Below, piece after piece: positions 55,199-57,420 of a stretch of 57,420 bases of DNA. The translations under genes were made by a program, and so were the position numbers. Within the stretch, counting starts at the first letter, position 1, and each line of letters begins with the position of its first letter. Origin of the DNA: Gammaproteobacteria bacterium (GTDB lineage Bacteria; Pseudomonadota; Gammaproteobacteria; UBA6429; Thiohalophilaceae); NCBI GenBank assembly GCA_016194635.1, contig JACQBC010000025.1, forward strand, positions 1 through 57,420, in the 5' to 3' direction. Below the pieces are notes generated by a model, which made no database searches, was not told the origin of the DNA, and was given only the letters and a program-made list of their open reading frames with translations.

Positions 55199-55823
55199 TT
55201 GTCCATTGACATCCGTCAGGGTGGGGTACAAAGGCCGTTGAGCGATGTAAACATTCGTAATTCCAAACCAATGCACAAACCGTATAAACTTTACGACGGC
55301 GATGGCCTTTGTATCGTGGTGCATCCCAATGGATCGCGTTATTGGCGTATGAAATATCAGTATGCAGGCAAGGAAAAAACACTGGCCGTGGGTGTGTACC
55401 CCGATATGAAGATTATTGCGGCGCGTGAACAGGTGAAAGACGCGCATGCCTTACTCAAACAAGGCATTGATCCGGTCAATGCTCGCCGTGTAAAAAAAGC
55501 CAAAAACCTCGAACACTCGTTAGATACCTTTGAACTGGTTGCGAAAGAATGGTTGTCTAAAAATACCGGCGAGTGGTCGCCAGCTATTCCAACAAAGTTA
55601 AAACATTATTGTCCGGCAATGTCTTTCCTCGAATTGGAAAACATCCCATCGGAACAGTTACCCCACGTTTGCAACGATTGCAAATGAAGAAGATAACGAT
55701 TTTTCCCCGGACGTGATAGAACGCGCCCTCGCCCACCAAGAACCAAACGAATTCCGTGCCACTTACAATCACGTGCAGCATTTGAAAGAACGTAAAGCCC
55801 TGATGCAATGGTGGGCCGGATGA
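55199..55823 (+). pseudogene. P4-type tyrosine integrase remnant
   Basis: The frame opens with TTG at 55199 and has LSDVNIRNSKPMHKPYKLYD, GDGLCIVVHPNGSRYWRMKY, YAGKEKTLAVGVYPDMKII, the DUF4102 N-terminal domain of P4-type integrases. After EWLSKNTGEWSPA (about 55580) the frame shifts: the homologous reading continues YSNKVKTLLSGNVFPRIGKH, PIGTVTPRLQRLQ. Nearly the whole catalytic domain is then missing. From about 55683 the C-terminal tail resumes as EEDNDFSPDVIERALAHQEP, NEFRATYNHVQHL, ALMQWWAG, stop at 55823. One frameshift and a large internal deletion make it inactive. Confidence 0.88.
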
Positions 55824-56214
55824 GTTAGACGGGTGACACCCGGGTGGAAATGTCATACCACCCCACAGGAAAGCGGGTTAAACATCCAAACGAATGCAAC
55901 CCAGGGGTTATCCATGCCAGATAAAAAGCCACCTAAGCAGCCAAATAAACCAATTGCGGTCGGTCGCTTTATCTTTGAATCAGCGGAAGACGAACGCGTC
56001 CGGATTGCGGCCTAGCTTCCCATCTCGATGAGTTCGATGTCCTTTTTGAGCAGATCTTTATAGATTCAGTGTCGAGAGGTCGACGCCCTGGGCAATGGCC
56101 AGCGCAGGACAGCCCGCTGATTCCTTGACAGTTAGAATTCGCCGAGTTAGCATCTCGCCCATTAAAGAAAATGTATGAACCGTAGTTCTTAGCGTCGAGG
56201 GAGCCATAATAACC
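55824..56214. other. Gap behind the integrase remnant
   Basis: About 390 bases. One short frame (ATG at 55914 to 56015) encodes 33 residues, MPDKKPPKQPNKPIAVGRFI then FESAEDERVRIAA. It has no recognised family and no good ribosome-binding site. The rest shows no gene. I do not see a second copy of the tRNA-Met 3' end in this stretch. Confidence 0.4.
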
Positions 56215-56808
56215 ATGCGGGTAGCGGTCAAAGCATTATTGGGTTTCGGAGTTGTTATTGTATTGCTGTCCACAGGCTATTGGATAGGGATCAAGAAAAC
56301 AGAACCGATTGCACAGATCCCTAACTGTCACCCACCGTTTAGCGATATGGCACCCAACGGAAACCTGTTTGCTGCCTTGACACCCGATAAACTCGCGGTG
56401 ACTATTTCTACATTCAACTCGGATAAAAAGCCGTACGTTATCAAGCTCGCTCGCCCCGCCAGTGACATTGTTGCCATCAGCAATCAAACCCTACTGATTT
56501 CCTATGGAAACTCTGGGGAAGTCGCCCTGTTGAATATCGAAGGGAGCCAGGCCGAGCAAGCAGTAAAGGTAGGAAATTTTGCGGGCGATATGTGCAAATC
56601 TTCCAGCTCACAGGCATTTATCAGTGACACTGCCAGTAACAAGGTTTACCAATTTGATCTCGCCACCAAGAGCGTCATCCAGACCCACTCGTTAAAAGGC
56701 AAGCCGACCACCCTGAAATGGCGAGTGCCCGACGTAGAGCTCGAGGTCTTTGGTGAAAAAGGGGAATCATTGGGTACCCTAGACGTCAGCGCGAAGGCGC
56801 ATGGTTAA
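56215..56808 (+). CDS. Membrane-anchored/exported protein of unknown function
   Basis: A 197-residue protein with one N-terminal hydrophobic segment (about 5-25, VKALLGFGVVIVLLSTGYWI) and no clear cleavage site. The rest looks like part of a beta-propeller: LFAALTPDKLAVTISTFNSD, IVAISNQTLLISYGNSGEVA, QAFISDTASNKVYQFDLATK. These are the DxxxxxVYxxD-like strands of YncE/40-residue repeat proteins, but there are too few for a full propeller. Two Cys could form a disulfide. Function unknown. It lies in the tRNA-Met island, 56 bases before another exported protein. Confidence 0.65.
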   Translation: MRVAVKALLGFGVVIVLLSTGYWIGIKKTEPIAQIPNCHPPFSDMAPNGNLFAALTPDKLAVTISTFNSDKKPYVIKLARPASDIVAISNQTLLISYGNSGEVALLNIEGSQAEQAVKVGNFAGDMCKSSSSQAFISDTASNKVYQFDLATKSVIQTHSLKGKPTTLKWRVPDVELEVFGEKGESLGTLDVSAKAHG

Positions 56809-56864
56809 TCGACCAATCAGATCAGACATTCAATTTACGTAGTTTTTTTAAGGGGGAGTTTAAA

Positions 56865-57420
56865 GTGCTACATCGGAATATAGCCAGCCTGTTAAGCGGT
56901 CTCGTACTTTATTTGGGTATCACCGCTTCCGCATGGGCAACCAGCGCAAGTATTACCGCTGCTGGAACCCCCCTTATTACCGTCAACGCGAGTGGAAGTT
57001 TCAGTGTTTACACGCTCTGTGATTCTAATGGACAGAACTGTCATGACACCGATGGTTCAGGCTCCGTATCTGGCTACTTAGATAACGGTTACGTTGGTGG
57101 TGCAGGCGGCATCGGCTCGGCGAACTATTCCTGGACGGTAGATGCCGGCCATCTTTCACAGGGTATGCATACCTTTAAAGCCGTTGCGAGCGACTACGGT
57201 GCCAGCGATACCCAAACCCAAACGATCACGATTGATAATACTCCGCAAGTAACGATCAGTAGTCCGGCGGGCGGACCGATTGAAGGGGCCTTTAATTTTA
57301 CCGGCAGCGCCACCTTCAAGCCGGTGGCCAGCGGCAACACGGGCACAGTCACTTTATACGTGGACAGTGTGTGGAAGACATCCAAGGCATTTACCACCAC
57401 CACGGCCCCGTTTGATTACA
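56865..57420 (+). CDS. Secreted Ig-like protein, partial (runs off window end)
   Basis: From GTG at 56865 (GGGGGAG about eight bases upstream) the frame stays open to the window end, 185 codons. It begins VLHRNIASLLSGLVLYLGIT then ASAWAT, a signal peptide. Beta-rich sequence follows with LITVNASGSFSVYTLCDSNG, NCHDTDGSGSVSGYLDNGYV, HTFKAVASDYGASDTQTQTI, and then NTPQVTISSPAGGPIEGAFN. The last part is an Ig-like repeat of the kind found in surface and Rhs-type proteins. The C-terminus is unseen, so function and length are unknown. Confidence 0.6.
   Translation, partial: MLHRNIASLLSGLVLYLGITASAWATSASITAAGTPLITVNASGSFSVYTLCDSNGQNCHDTDGSGSVSGYLDNGYVGGAGGIGSANYSWTVDAGHLSQGMHTFKAVASDYGASDTQTQTITIDNTPQVTISSPAGGPIEGAFNFTGSATFKPVASGNTGTVTLYVDSVWKTSKAFTTTTAPFDY

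Noticed and set aside
56058-56273. A 71-codon minus-strand frame at the island's exported-protein start
   Set aside because: It overlaps the start of a better gene with a signal-like N-terminus, and its Thr-rich product has no recognisable feature.

Overview
The window is a gammaproteobacterial chromosome segment. Three housekeeping blocks keep a gene order I know from Pseudomonas and relatives: lptD-surA-pdxA next to amgK-murU; gatCAB, mreBCD, mrdA-rodA, mltB, rlpA, dacA, DUF493, lipB, lipA; and hemA-prfA-prmC diverging from TPR lipoprotein-lolB-ispE-tRNA-Gln-prs-rplY-pth-ychF-tRNA-Met. I cannot place the organism below class. Many intergenic regions carry hairpin repeats.

Layout. 1-3540: a patchwork of small toxin-antitoxin genes, several of them broken, with two dispersed repeats and one palindromic element. 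It lies where ksgA/apaGH usually follow pdxA. 3595-10794: envelope assembly (lptD, surA), vitamin B6 (pdxA), an acyltransferase-like membrane protein, and the peptidoglycan recycling pair amgK-murU. 10844-14004: a TPR protein and an L,D-transpeptidase that share a C-terminal domain type, then a YdcF-family protein. 14006-25990: a long leftward cell-wall, cell-shape and lipoate cluster. 26114-31607: gatCAB, hslO and an MFS exporter.

31635-35166: a secreted protein gene diverging from a four-gene module of ECF sigma factor, zinc anti-sigma factor, His/Asp-rich secreted protein and TPR/outer-membrane barrel. A GGAACC-N16-CGT promoter sits directly at the sigma gene.

35190-47776: hemA-prfA-prmC-moeB, with about 8.6 kb of accessory genes between prmC and moeB. 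The insert holds a radical SAM protein, a zinc-finger/poly-Ser protein, a GT-B-like protein, an unknown membrane protein, two GT4 glycosyltransferases whose convergent 3' ends overlap, and a lipoprotein with seven SBBP repeats. 47902-55109 is conserved housekeeping.

55110-57420: a decayed P4-type integrase directly behind tRNA-Met, then exported proteins of unknown role. This looks like the edge of an old genomic island that runs off the window.

The points most worth following up are: (i) two palindromic elements (1386-1491, 18098-18278) that share a core but have unrelated, nearly perfect stems, one of them sitting in frame inside a toxin gene; (ii) the accessory block splitting prmC from moeB; (iii) the ECF module ending in a TPR/barrel protein; (iv) mreC, which lacks a normal start codon at its conserved N-terminus.
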